From contig NZ_AUJR01000021.1 of the NCBI RefSeq assembly GCF_000424325.1, positions 22,992 through 86,991 of the forward strand: DNA of 64,000 nucleotides, written 5' to 3'. The translations under genes and the position numbers were made by a program. The notes beneath the pieces were generated by a model. That model ran no database searches and was not told the DNA's origin. It saw nothing but the letters and a program-made list of their open reading frames with translations. This DNA is from [Clostridium] clostridioforme AGR2157 (GTDB lineage: Bacteria; Bacillota; Clostridia; Lachnospirales; Lachnospiraceae). Every line of letters begins with the position of its first letter. Positions within the stretch are counted from its first letter, which is position 1. Shown here in pieces: positions 9,119-17,643 of the stretch.

Positions 9119-9979
9119 TTATGCCATCCCGTTTTCCTTAAGGGCCTTCAGGTAACGCCCCAGGGCATCCTGCCATGAAGGCAGACGTTCAAAACCGTTC
9201 TCAGTCAGCTTTTCCTTACTCATGCGGCTGTTGGAGGGCCGCTTTGCCTTGGCTGGGAAACCTTCTGAATCCACCGGCGTCACCTTCACCTCATCCATGC
9301 CGGCCTGGCGGAATATCTCACATGCAAACTCATACCAGCTGCACAGCCCCTCGTTGGTGGCATGGTAACGCCCGTACCTGTCTGTCTGAATCATATCCGC
9401 CAAAAGGCGGGCCAGGTCATAGGTATACGTGGGGGAACCAATCTGGTCATTGACCACGGATACGGCTCCTTTTTCCTTCCCCAGACGGAGCATGGTCTTA
9501 ATGAAGTTCTTGCCGTTGACGCCAAATACCCATGCAATGCGCACAATGAAATACTTCTGTACATTCTGCTCCACCGCAATCTCGCCCTCATACTTTGTCA
9601 GTCCGTACACATTAAGGGGTTCCCTGTGGTCATCCGGCTCCCATGGCCGCTGGCCGCCGCCATTAAACACATAGTCCGTGCTGATGTACATCATCTTGAT
9701 ATCCATGGCCTTGCAGATCCTGGCGATATTGCGTGTCCCCTCAGCATTGATTTTGCGGCACAGTTCCAGGTTATCTTCAGCAGCATCTACTGCAGTATAT
9801 GCTGCACAGTGGATAACTGCGTCTGGTTTTTCCCGGAAAATCACAGTTTCGCACGCTGTGCGGTCCGTGATATCCATTTCCTCCACGTCCACGCCGATTC
9901 CCTCAATCCCGCGAAGGGCCAGTTCATTCATCACGTCATGGCCCAGCTGGCCTTTTACACCTGTTACCAGAACTTTCAT
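9119..9979 (-). CDS. rfbD: dTDP-4-dehydrorhamnose reductase
   Basis: RfbD performs the last step of dTDP-L-rhamnose synthesis, an NAD(P)H-dependent reduction of dTDP-4-keto-rhamnose. The Rossmann motif VTGVKGQLGHDV starts at residue 4. ISTDYVFNG and the SDR catalytic pair Tyr-x-x-x-Lys in YGLTKYEGE follow. The start MKVLVTG at 9979 is chosen by family alignment; the open frame extends further upstream but without homology. Order in transcription is rfbA, rfbB, rfbD. The epimerase rfbC, usually present, is not in this window. Confidence 0.93.
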   Translation of the reverse strand: MKVLVTGVKGQLGHDVMNELALRGIEGIGVDVEEMDITDRTACETVIFREKPDAVIHCAAYTAVDAAEDNLELCRKINAEGTRNIARICKAMDIKMMYISTDYVFNGGGQRPWEPDDHREPLNVYGLTKYEGEIAVEQNVQKYFIVRIAWVFGVNGKNFIKTMLRLGKEKGAVSVVNDQIGSPTYTYDLARLLADMIQTDRYGRYHATNEGLCSWYEFACEIFRQAGMDEVKVTPVDSEGFPAKAKRPSNSRMSKEKLTENGFERLPSWQDALGRYLKALKENGMA

Positions 9980-10094
9980 AATCCATTTACCTCCGTTCTT
10001 AATAATGGCCGGCAGAGGACAGGAATCCCCGAAACGGACACGTCTCTCAAACGTGCTCCGGGGCATTTCCCTCCTCCGTCAGCCACATGTTTAC

Positions 10095-11117
10095 CTACAG
10101 GCGGCTGCCGTACATCTTATCGAAATAATTACTGTACTCGCCGCTCAGTATATTCTTCCACCAGTCCTGGTTGTCCAGGTACCACCGGATGGTCTGCTCA
10201 ATTCCTGTATTAAAATTATACGTTGGCTTCCATCCCAGCTCTGTTTCTATCTTGGTCGGGTCAATGGCGTAGCGCATGTCATGGCCGGGACGGTCTGTCA
10301 CAAACTTAATCAGGCTCTCAGGCTTATCAAGGGCCTTCAGAATGGTCTTTACCACTTCCAGGTTGGTGCGCTCATTATGCCCGCCGATGTTATACACCTC
10401 TCCCTCGCGTCCCTTGTGAATGACCAGATCAATGGCCTGGCAGTGATCCGCCACATGGAGCCAGTCGCGCACGTTCTCTCCTGTGCCGTACACAGGAAGC
10501 TCCTCATCTGCCAGGGCGCGGCTGATAATAAGTGGAATCAGCTTCTCCGGAAAATGATAAGGGCCGTAGTTGTTGGAACACCTGGACACAGTCACCGGCA
10601 GGCCGTATGTCCTGTGATATGCCAGCACGAACAAATCAGCGCTTGCCTTGGAAGAGGAATAAGGGCTGGATGTGTGCAGGGGCGTTTCCTCTGTAAAGAA
10701 AAGGTCCGGTCTGTCAAGCGGCAGGTCCCCGTACACCTCATCGGTGGAAACCTGATGATAGCGCTTGATGCCATAGGTACGGCAGGCGTCAAGAAGGGTT
10801 GTGGTTCCCATGACATTGGTCCTCACAAAAGCCTCCGGGTCTGTAATGGAACGGTCCACATGGCTCTCGGCCGCAAAGTTTACCACCACATCCGGCTTTT
10901 CCTTCTCAAACAGTTCAAATATAAACTTCCTGTCGGCAATGTCGCCCTTTACAAATTTGTAGTTAGGCTTGTCCTCAACCGGCTTTAAGTTTTCCAGGTT
11001 GCCTGCATAGGTCAGCAGGTCCAGGTTAATGATTTCATAATCCGGGTATTTATTTACCATATGGTGTACAAAGTTGCTTCCGATAAAGCCGGCTCCGCCG
11101 GTTACAATGATTTTCAT
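10095..11117 (-). CDS. rfbB: dTDP-glucose 4,6-dehydratase
   Basis: RfbB dehydrates dTDP-glucose to dTDP-4-keto-6-deoxyglucose. The 340-residue protein has the NAD-binding motif TGGAGFIGSN at residues 6-15, the STDEVYGDL segment (active Asp-Glu pair) and the catalytic Tyr-x-x-x-Lys in PYSSSKASAD. Length and motifs are complete. It lies 15 bp downstream of rfbA in the same transcription unit. The product feeds rhamnose synthesis for surface polysaccharides. Confidence 0.96.
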   Translation of the reverse strand: MKIIVTGGAGFIGSNFVHHMVNKYPDYEIINLDLLTYAGNLENLKPVEDKPNYKFVKGDIADRKFIFELFEKEKPDVVVNFAAESHVDRSITDPEAFVRTNVMGTTTLLDACRTYGIKRYHQVSTDEVYGDLPLDRPDLFFTEETPLHTSSPYSSSKASADLFVLAYHRTYGLPVTVSRCSNNYGPYHFPEKLIPLIISRALADEELPVYGTGENVRDWLHVADHCQAIDLVIHKGREGEVYNIGGHNERTNLEVVKTILKALDKPESLIKFVTDRPGHDMRYAIDPTKIETELGWKPTYNFNTGIEQTIRWYLDNQDWWKNILSGEYSNYFDKMYGSRL

Positions 11118-11132
11118 GTATATTTTCCTCCG

Positions 11133-12032
11133 TTAAAAATCCTGTGGGTGTATCTTATCCACATACTTTCCGTCCAGAACGTCCTTTAAATACTTGCCGT
11201 ACTGGTTCTTTTTCAGAATCTCATATGTCTCCATAACCTGTTCCCTGGTAATCCAGCCCCTGAGATAGGCAATTTCCTCCAGGCAGGCAATCTTGCGGTG
11301 CTGGTGTGTCTCCACGGTCTTCACGAAATTCGTGGCCTCCACCAGCGACTCATGGGTTCCCGTATCCAGCCATGTAAAGCCCTGTCCCAGGAGAATCACA
11401 TCCAGCTCACCCTTCTCCAGGTAAATACGGTTTAAGTCCGTGATTTCCAGCTCGCCTCTGGCTGAGGGCTTTAAGTTTTTCGCGTACTCCACCACCCGGT
11501 TATCATAGAAATAGAGACCGGTGACACAGTAGTTGGACTTTGGCTTCCCCGGCTTTTCCTCAATGGAAATGGCCTTGCCGTCCCCGTCAAACTCCACAAT
11601 GCCGAAGCGCTCCGGATCATCCACATAGTAGCCGAACACCGTGGCGCCCTTTTCCTTGGACGCTGCGGCGCGCAGGCGCTTGGTCAGCCCCTGTCCGTGG
11701 AAAATATTATCACCCAGGACCATTGCCACGGAATCTTTGCCAATAAATTCCTCACCGATGATAAAAGCCTGAGCCAGTCCGTCCGGGCTTGGCTGTACCG
11801 CATAGCTCAGCTCAATGCCAAACTGGTGGCCGTCGCCCAAAAGGGCTTCAAATCTTGGCGTGTCGTCCGGAGTGGAGATAATCAGGATGTCCCTGATTCC
11901 CGCATTCATAAGGACAGACAGCGGATAATATATCATTGGTTTGTCGTAAATCGGAAGCAGCTGTTTGGAAGTCACCTTGGTTAACGGATAGAGCCGCGTC
12001 CCGCTTCCTCCGGCCAGTATAATTCCTTTCAT
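11133..12032 (-). CDS. rfbA: Glucose-1-phosphate thymidylyltransferase
   Basis: RfbA makes dTDP-glucose from dTTP and glucose 1-phosphate, the entry step to dTDP-rhamnose. The nucleotidyltransferase motif [11 protein letters not shown] begins at residue 8. [20 protein letters not shown] and [12 protein letters not shown] all follow family order, and the 299-residue length is typical. The start at 12032 is fixed by AAGGAGG 5 nt upstream and by alignment; codons further upstream in the frame are not homologous. It is the first gene of the rfbABD unit and is preceded by a promoter about 75 bp upstream. Confidence 0.96.
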   Translation of the reverse strand: MKGIILAGGSGTRLYPLTKVTSKQLLPIYDKPMIYYPLSVLMNAGIRDILIISTPDDTPRFEALLGDGHQFGIELSYAVQPSPDGLAQAFIIGEEFIGKDSVAMVLGDNIFHGQGLTKRLRAAASKEKGATVFGYYVDDPERFGIVEFDGDGKAISIEEKPGKPKSNYCVTGLYFYDNRVVEYAKNLKPSARGELEITDLNRIYLEKGELDVILLGQGFTWLDTGTHESLVEATNFVKTVETHQHRKIACLEEIAYLRGWITREQVMETYEILKKNQYGKYLKDVLDGKYVDKIHPQDF

Positions 12033-12105
12033 ATTTCCTCCTTGGTTCGCTGTAAGCGCGAAAAGACCGCTTAGCGGACGTCTTTGCCTGAATTTTTCTT
12101 TGTTC

Positions 12106-12134
12106 AATATATCATACTATCTCTATTTTTTCAA
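12106..12134 (-). promoter_or_regulatory. Promoter of the rfb operon
   Basis: On the minus strand TTGAAA (12129-12134), a 17-bp spacer and TATATT (12106-12111) lie ahead of rfbA. A second TATAAT is visible around 12241-12246, followed by a GC-rich hairpin at about 12210-12232, so a longer leader transcript is also possible. Otherwise the 397-bp rfbA-nanE gap holds only the nan terminator. Confidence 0.6.
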
Positions 12135-12346
12135 ATAAACTGATAAATATTTCGTTATTATTAAGAAGATCTGTCAGCCCATTCTCCAGATTCTCAAAGG
12201 AGGCGAAAACCGCGGCCGCTCTGCGGCCTCATATGACACCATTATAATTCATTTCAGGCATGTATGGCAAGCAGGTTTGCAGTCTTGCCCCTACCATAGT
12301 ATAACACTTAAAAAGCTGTCCGGTTTCCGGCAGTAGGGACGGCAAA

Positions 12347-12399
12347 AGAGAGGGACATCCCCTGCATTACAGCCTATGCATTGGGTGATGTCCCTCTCT
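12347..12399 (-). terminator. Rho-independent terminator of the sialic-acid operon
   Basis: Arms AGAGAGGGACATC (12347-12359) and GATGTCCCTCTCT (12387-12399) pair over 13 bp, and TGCAT/ATGCA pairs inside the loop. Read leftward, the stem runs into TTTTGCC. It lies 31 bp past the nanE stop. Confidence 0.75.
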
Positions 12400-12429
12400 T
12401 TCGCTTTCTCTCTTACTTTTTCTTAACTT

Positions 12430-13134
12430 CTATTCCTGTCTGCCATTAACCGCTTTCATGAACCGCCCTGCAATCTCCAGCGGCCGGGTGATGGCTCCGC
12501 CCACAATAACTGCCCAGGCTCCCATATCCAGCATCTTCACAGCCTCCTCCGGCGTATGGACACGTCCTTCCCCGATGACCGGGATGGGAAGTTCTGCCGC
12601 AAGCCGCCTGACCAGTTCAAAATCCGGCCCTTCCTGCTTGGGGGTATAGTCCGTATATCCGCTCATGGTGGTGCTCACCAGGTCAATGCCGCTTTTCCAC
12701 GCCTGAACGCCTTCCTGGTAATCGGAGATATCGGCCATCAGAATCTGGACCGGATATTTTACTTTGATGCTCCGAATGTATTCCCATGGGCTCAGCCCAT
12801 CTCCCCGCCTCCTGTCCGTGCAGTCAATGGCAATGATGTCGGCCCCTGCCTCTGCCAGGGCATCCACCTCCTTCATGGTGGGCGTGATATACCCGTCAAA
12901 TCCATCGTACACCTGCTTTATCAGACCAATGACAGGAAGCCCTGTCGCCTTCTTGATTCCCAGCACGTCCCGCACCGTGTTGGCGCGTATCATGGGGCTT
13001 CCGGCCTCCTTGGCCGCCCTGGCCATAAAAGGCATCAGGGAGCGCTCCGGGTCATAGAGCGGTTCCCCGGGCAGGGCCTGGCAGGAAATGATGAGCTTTC
13101 CTTTGATACGGTTAAAAAGTTCTGTTTTGTCCAT
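12430..13134 (-). CDS. nanE: N-acetylmannosamine-6-phosphate 2-epimerase
   Basis: NanE converts ManNAc-6-phosphate to GlcNAc-6-phosphate in sialic-acid catabolism. The 234-residue protein is a TIM barrel. It has ISCQALPGEPL at the start, AIDCTDRRRGDG in the middle, and the phosphate-binding end VIGEGRVHTPEEA plus WAVIVGGAITRP. Length and motifs are normal. It is the last gene of the operon, 27 bp after yhcH and just before a strong terminator. The ManNAc kinase that should supply its substrate (nanK, ROK family) is not encoded in this window. Confidence 0.94.
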   Translation of the reverse strand: MDKTELFNRIKGKLIISCQALPGEPLYDPERSLMPFMARAAKEAGSPMIRANTVRDVLGIKKATGLPVIGLIKQVYDGFDGYITPTMKEVDALAEAGADIIAIDCTDRRRGDGLSPWEYIRSIKVKYPVQILMADISDYQEGVQAWKSGIDLVSTTMSGYTDYTPKQEGPDFELVRRLAAELPIPVIGEGRVHTPEEAVKMLDMGAWAVIVGGAITRPLEIAGRFMKAVNGRQE

Positions 13135-13161
13135 GTCGTTCCAATCCTTTCACTCCGGCTT

Positions 13162-13626
13162 TCACGGCCTGTCATCGGCCACAGCCACCTTCACCACACA
13201 TTTTCTGATACATTCAGGCGTTTCCAGGCATCCGCCCGGCCCATGGGCCTCCCCGGTCATGCACAGGATGAACCTGCCCGGCCCCATGACACAGCGTCCC
13301 CCTGCCCCGCCACGGGCACAGGCTTTCTGAAAGTCCGGCTGGTATTCCCCAATGGGTGTCACCCCGTCCAGGGCTGTTTCTATGACCTCGCATCCCTCAA
13401 TGTCTATCTGAATATCCATATAGTCCCTGTGCAGTTCATAGCTCTCATCCGTCAGCTCATGGGTCCGGGCCTCCATCACCTGCAGGAACACCCTGTCCCC
13501 GTCAATCTCCGTCCTTCCCATGGGAAGAGTTCTTACATCCGCAGTCATCAAATAGTCAATGGCCTTATCCAGGTTCCTGTTCATGCCCCTGTAATTTCCT
13601 ATATTAGCCAGCAAGTCATATATCAT
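13162..13626 (-). CDS. YhcH/YjgK/YiaL-family (DUF386) protein
   Basis: The 154-residue protein belongs to the YhcH/EbgC/NanQ cupin-like family. It starts MIYDLLANIGNYRGMN and has the conserved RTHELTDESYELHRDYMDIQI segment and the late histidine motif CMTGEAHGPG. Members accompany sialic-acid genes in many bacteria. E. coli NanQ is reported as an anomerase for sialic acid, which is the likely role here. The C-terminal ECIRKCVVKVAV strand is also family-typical. The gene follows nanA by 1 bp, so it is translationally coupled. Confidence 0.88.
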   Translation of the reverse strand: MIYDLLANIGNYRGMNRNLDKAIDYLMTADVRTLPMGRTEIDGDRVFLQVMEARTHELTDESYELHRDYMDIQIDIEGCEVIETALDGVTPIGEYQPDFQKACARGGAGGRCVMGPGRFILCMTGEAHGPGGCLETPECIRKCVVKVAVADDRP

Positions 13627-13627
13627 A

Positions 13628-14551
13628 TCAGCAGTATTTCTCCTTTGCGGCTTCTATCATGGAGGCTGCCTCCCCGGCAATGGCCTGGTCGTCCCCGCAT
13701 AAGTCTGTCAGCGGTTTCCTGACCCCGCCTATATCGATTCCCCTGCTGATGCGCAGCACTTCCTTAATCATGGCGTACATGTTGCAGGTTCCTGAGCACA
13801 GCTTATATATGATTTCATCCGCTTCATACTGGATGGCCCTGGCCTCTGCCATCCTGTTTTCCGCCGCCAATTCATATATCTTTAAAAACAGCTCCGGCAT
13901 GGCCCCGTAGGTACCGCCGATTCCGGCGTCCGCACCCATGGCCAGACCGGACACCAGCTGTTCATCCGGGCCGTTGAACACGATAAAGTCCTCCCGCGTC
14001 TTCATGGCCTCTGCCTTAAACATCTGGATGTCCTGGACCGGCATGGATGAGTTCTTCACGCCTGCCACCTGCCTGTTTAAGAGCATGGTTTTTAAAAGAC
14101 TCATGGTCAGGGCTGTACCCGCCAGCTGGGGTATGTTATAGATGATGAAATCCGTGTCGGGCGCTGCCTCCGATATGTCATTCCAATACCCGGCAACCGA
14201 GTACTCCGGCAGCTTAAAATAAATTGGCGGTATGGCAGCAATCCCGTCCACGCCCAGGTCCTGGGCATGGGCTGCCAGAATGCGGCTGTCTCTTGTATTG
14301 TTGCAGGCAACATGGGCAATGACTGTGAGACGGCCCGCAGCCTCGTCCATCACAGCCTCCAGTGTCTTCTTCCTGTCCTCCACGGACTGGTAGATGCATT
14401 CTCCCGAAGACCCGCCCACATAGACGCCCTTCACCCCCTGTTCCACGAAGTACCTGGTCAGCGCCCGCACCCCGTCCTCACTTACCTCTCCTGCCTTGTC
14501 GTAGCAGGCGTAAAATGCCGGGATAATTCCCCTGTATTTGTCAAGCTTCAT
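13628..14551 (-). CDS. nanA: N-acetylneuraminate lyase
   Basis: NanA cleaves sialic acid to ManNAc and pyruvate. The 307-residue protein is a DHDPS-superfamily barrel with GGSSGE at residues 46-51, Tyr138 in IIYNIP and the Schiff-base Lys166 in AGVKNSS. These numbers are one off from those of E. coli NanA. The GGSSGE loop and the surrounding operon (yhcH, nanE, sugar ABC transporter) favour NanA over dihydrodipicolinate synthase. It begins 2 bp after the upstream dehydrogenase stop, indicating one polycistronic mRNA. Confidence 0.92.
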   Translation of the reverse strand: MKLDKYRGIIPAFYACYDKAGEVSEDGVRALTRYFVEQGVKGVYVGGSSGECIYQSVEDRKKTLEAVMDEAAGRLTVIAHVACNNTRDSRILAAHAQDLGVDGIAAIPPIYFKLPEYSVAGYWNDISEAAPDTDFIIYNIPQLAGTALTMSLLKTMLLNRQVAGVKNSSMPVQDIQMFKAEAMKTREDFIVFNGPDEQLVSGLAMGADAGIGGTYGAMPELFLKIYELAAENRMAEARAIQYEADEIIYKLCSGTCNMYAMIKEVLRISRGIDIGGVRKPLTDLCGDDQAIAGEAASMIEAAKEKYC

Positions 14552-14553
14552 TC

Positions 14554-15669
14554 TTATTTCACCCCCGTTATCTCAGACAGTTTCACCTTTCTGTTCTCAA
14601 ACCGGGACCTGGTGCAGGCGTCTGCCGTGGCAATGGCGTTCCTGGCAGCCTCCCCTGTAAGCAGGGGCTTAAACTCCTCGTCCGGCTGGGCCCCATGCAT
14701 GATATGGTTGAAATACTCCATCTCATCATACATGATGCTGTGAAGCCACATAGGCGGCTTCTTCCCCGGTTTGCCGTACATGATGGCGCCGTCCATCTCC
14801 GTGCCGTGATAGATTCTGGTGCGGTCATCATCCTCCTCCTGGGTCTTGTGCATAAGGAAATGCTCTTCCTTATCTCCCTTCTTAAGGGTTCCTCCGCAGT
14901 TGAACATATCCAGGCGGATAGCTCCCTCGGTTCCCTGAATCAGCACATAATGCTCCGGCCAGTGGAAAGCGGAGCCATACTCCAGCACGGCATACCGGTT
15001 ATCCCCGTATTCCATGGTGATGAACAGCATATCGTCCTCATCTCCGAACTGTTCCCCGCAGTGGGCCACATTGCCGCCTGCCATGGTCACTTCCTCGGGG
15101 CACCCGCCCATAAGGAACTGGATGCAGTCCAGCTCATGGATGTGGTGGTAGAGATGGCCTCCTGATTTGGCCCTGATTTTCTTCCAGCTGACAGAGGGCT
15201 GTATATCCTCCCAGCCGTTCCTGGCGGAATGGCAGTACAGCACCTTGCCGATGACTCCGTCATTAATCATCCTCTTCGCTGTGCGCACGCCCCTGAAGAA
15301 GTTCATGACATGGCCTGCCATAAAGGTGACGTTGTGGGCAACGCATGTCTCCACCATCTCCACACAGTCCTGATAGGACAGGGCAATGGGCTTCTCACAG
15401 AATACGTGTACCCCGTGTTCCGCCGCCTTGATTACCGGTTCCCTGTGAAGGTAATTGGGCGATGCCACGATTACCGCGTCCACGTCCTCACGGCTGTATA
15501 ACCGGTCCAGGTCCGTCTCCACGTCACAGCCCAGCTCAGCCGCCACTGTCCCCGCATTCTCCGGGTCATAGACAGCCACGACCCTGGCGCCCTCCTGCTC
15601 CTTCATGATGCGGGCCAGCTCCGCCCCAAAATATCCTGTTCCAACCACTGCATATCCAATTGTCTTCAT
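14554..15669 (-). CDS. Gfo/Idh/MocA-family oxidoreductase in the nan operon
   Basis: The 371-residue NAD(P)-dependent sugar dehydrogenase-like protein starts with a Rossmann motif VVGTGYFGAELARI at about residues 8-21. It has the family signature CEKPIAL near residue 95 and a C-terminal alpha/beta substrate domain with LYHHIHELDCIQFL. Members in sialic-acid operons are proposed to act on modified sialic acids such as 2,7-anhydro-Neu5Ac, which need an oxidoreductase before NanA. That role is plausible by context but not shown by sequence alone. Its C-terminus RKVKLSEI is nearly repeated in the remnant just upstream at 15699, pointing to a former tandem duplicate. Confidence 0.82.
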   Translation of the reverse strand: MKTIGYAVVGTGYFGAELARIMKEQEGARVVAVYDPENAGTVAAELGCDVETDLDRLYSREDVDAVIVASPNYLHREPVIKAAEHGVHVFCEKPIALSYQDCVEMVETCVAHNVTFMAGHVMNFFRGVRTAKRMINDGVIGKVLYCHSARNGWEDIQPSVSWKKIRAKSGGHLYHHIHELDCIQFLMGGCPEEVTMAGGNVAHCGEQFGDEDDMLFITMEYGDNRYAVLEYGSAFHWPEHYVLIQGTEGAIRLDMFNCGGTLKKGDKEEHFLMHKTQEEDDDRTRIYHGTEMDGAIMYGKPGKKPPMWLHSIMYDEMEYFNHIMHGAQPDEEFKPLLTGEAARNAIATADACTRSRFENRKVKLSEITGVK

Positions 15670-15698
15670 GACTGTTCTCCTTTACCGTCTATATTATT

Positions 15699-15838
15699 TT
15701 ACTTCATGATTTCGCTGAGCTTTACCTTCCTGTCTTCCCTAAGGGACAGGGTGCAGGCCGGCCATGAACACCCCACATGGTTGTCCTGGCATGTATCCAC
15801 CATTTCACGGCAGTCCTCATAGCTACAATATAGCACCT
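15699..15838 (-). pseudogene. Scrambled remnant of a second Gfo/Idh/MocA dehydrogenase
   Basis: An open minus frame without a start reads KVLYC, then SYEDCREMVDTCQDNHV, then WPACTLSLREDRKVKLSEIMK and a stop at 15699-15701. Each piece matches a different part of the intact dehydrogenase downstream: GKVLYCHS (about residue 145), SYQDCVEMVETCVAHNV (about residue 100) and ACTRSRFENRKVKLSEI (C-terminus). The first two are in inverted order and the intervening sequence is missing. This is consistent with decay or unequal recombination of a tandem paralogue. It lies between the permease gene (15860) and the intact copy (15669). Confidence 0.65.
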
Positions 15839-15859
15839 TTTACCTTTCTGTTAAAATCA

Positions 15860-16690
15860 TCAGGACTTCACAGCGCCCTCCGACATGCCGCCCGCAATCT
15901 TGTTCTGTATGAGACAGAAGAAAATGACAGAGGGAAGCACCACCAGAGCAGACGCCGCCATCATATCGCCCCAGTCCAGTATCTCAGCTCCGTCCAGGGA
16001 GCGCAGAGCAACCGCAACCGTCATCTTGCTGGTATTGTTCATTAAAATCAACGCATACAGGAACTCATTCCAGGTATTAATGAAGGTGTAGATGGCCGTG
16101 GCCACCACGCCGGGCGCCACCAGCGGAAGCACCACCTGGACAAAGGTCTGCATCTTATTGGCCCCGTCGATTCTGGCCGCCTCCTCGATTTCCAGGGGCA
16201 CTGTCCTGAAAAATCCGGTCAGGAGCCACACCGCATAGGGCACGGAGAAGGACAGGTACACAATAACCAGGCCAATCCTTGTGTTAATCAGCCCCAGCTT
16301 TCCCATGACCACGGAATAGGGAATGGCCAACAGGATGGGAGGAAATATGTAGGTAGTCACCAGCACCTTGGACATGGCTGAACCCAGACGCTTAAAGAAC
16401 CTGACGATTCCGTAGGCTGCCAGCGCCGCCACCGCAATGGCAATCAGGGTGGTCACCAGGGAAATGATGACGCTGTTCCTGATGTTCACGAAAAACTTAA
16501 GGTCATTAATGACATGGGCGTAATAGTCAAAGGTCCATGTCTTAGGCCAGAAGGCCGTAGGATTTCCCGTCAGCTCTCCTTTGCCCTTCAGGGATGATAT
16601 GATAATCCATACCAGCGGGAAAATGGAGATAATGGTCAGAATAATCAGGTATATATGGCTGACGACACTTCCTGCTTTAAACTTTTTCAT
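15860..16690 (-). CDS. Carbohydrate ABC transporter permease (MalG/AraQ type)
   Basis: The 276-residue inner-membrane permease has six predicted helices. The EAA loop EEAARIDGANKMQTFVQVVLPLVAPG (about residues 180-205) docks the ATPase. It belongs to the MalG-type branch of CUT1 importers. It overlaps the upstream permease gene by 4 bp and follows the binding-protein gene, so the three encode one importer, most likely for sialic acid given nanA and nanE downstream. No ATPase gene is present; as is common in Firmicutes, a shared MsmK/UgpC-type ATPase is probably used. Confidence 0.9.
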   Translation of the reverse strand: MKKFKAGSVVSHIYLIILTIISIFPLVWIIISSLKGKGELTGNPTAFWPKTWTFDYYAHVINDLKFFVNIRNSVIISLVTTLIAIAVAALAAYGIVRFFKRLGSAMSKVLVTTYIFPPILLAIPYSVVMGKLGLINTRIGLVIVYLSFSVPYAVWLLTGFFRTVPLEIEEAARIDGANKMQTFVQVVLPLVAPGVVATAIYTFINTWNEFLYALILMNNTSKMTVAVALRSLDGAEILDWGDMMAASALVVLPSVIFFCLIQNKIAGGMSEGAVKS

Positions 16691-17568
16691 CTACTTTCCT
16701 CCTTTTCCCACTTATTAATGACCGCAAAGTATATGCCGCAAATAATTATCAGGAATATGAACAGCAGCACGGTCACTGCCGATGAGCGTCCGATGAGTTT
16801 GGTACTCCATCCCATATTGTAGGCATAGAGCGGTATGGTCTGGGTGATGCCCGCAGGCCCGCCGCCTGTAATCAGATAAATCAGGTCAAAGTTATTAAAA
16901 ATCCACACGGTCCTTAAGACCACCAGCAGTCCCACCACCATCTTGATATGGGGCACTGTGACATAGTAGAAGGACTGCCATGGCCTGGCCCCGTCAATCT
17001 GGGCAGCCTCATACTGGTCCTTTGGAACTGTTTCCAGTGCTGAGAGCACGTTGACCATTATCATGGGCGCTCCGAACCATATGTTAATCAGCACCAGGCT
17101 TACAAAGGCCAACGTGCCGCTGGTCAGAAACTGCGGCGCCACCTGGCAGATACCCAGCTCCACCAGGATGTTGGGCAGGAAGCCGTACACTCCGTTGAGA
17201 ATCCATTTCCAGGAAAATGCAATGACAATGGAGGGAAATGCCCAGGGGATGATGAGAAGGGTCTTGTAAACGCCCTTGCACACCTTAATCCGCTTCAGGG
17301 CCAGGGCAGCGGTAAACCCCACTCCTATCTGTCCCGCCAGGGACAGAACCGTCCATTTCAGGGAATTGAAAAATGAAAGCCAGAAACCGCTGTCCTTCAG
17401 CACCTCGGCATAATTCTTAAAGCCAATGAATTTATAGGCCGGTTTAATCAGGTTCTTGTTTGTAAAGCTGTATACTATGCTGGAACAGATGGGATATATG
17501 AATAATGCAATTACAATGACGATTGCGGGAAGTACGAACAACCATCTTGTATAACTTTTCTTCCCCAA
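16687..17568 (-). CDS. Carbohydrate ABC transporter permease (MalF/UgpA type)
   Basis: The 293-residue permease has six membrane helices and the EAA loop YEAAQIDGARPWQSFYYVTVPHI at about residues 190-212. It pairs with the 276-residue permease as the heterodimeric channel of a CUT1 sugar importer. Start ATGGGGAAG is preceded by GGAGGAAATCTT. Between the lipoprotein gene and this gene (17569-17643) an imperfect hairpin AGCGTGCCTC/CAGACACGC is seen. Such stems often raise binding-protein expression relative to permeases. Confidence 0.9.
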   Translation of the reverse strand: MGKKSYTRWLFVLPAIVIVIALFIYPICSSIVYSFTNKNLIKPAYKFIGFKNYAEVLKDSGFWLSFFNSLKWTVLSLAGQIGVGFTAALALKRIKVCKGVYKTLLIIPWAFPSIVIAFSWKWILNGVYGFLPNILVELGICQVAPQFLTSGTLAFVSLVLINIWFGAPMIMVNVLSALETVPKDQYEAAQIDGARPWQSFYYVTVPHIKMVVGLLVVLRTVWIFNNFDLIYLITGGGPAGITQTIPLYAYNMGWSTKLIGRSSAVTVLLFIFLIIICGIYFAVINKWEKEESR

Positions 17569-17643
17569 GATTTCCTCCTCCTTCTCAGTATTAGAGCGTG
17601 CCTCAAAAATGCATCCGCCTTTTCAGACACGCCCCAGGACGGC

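Noticed and set aside
9678..10988. Long plus-strand open frame opposite rfbD and rfbB
   Set aside because: It is antisense to two clear rfb genes, has no family-like motifs and no ribosome-binding site. It results from codon bias of the real genes.
12556..13722. 388-codon plus frame opposite nanE, yhcH and nanA
   Set aside because: It crosses three real genes on the other strand and has no protein-like motif.
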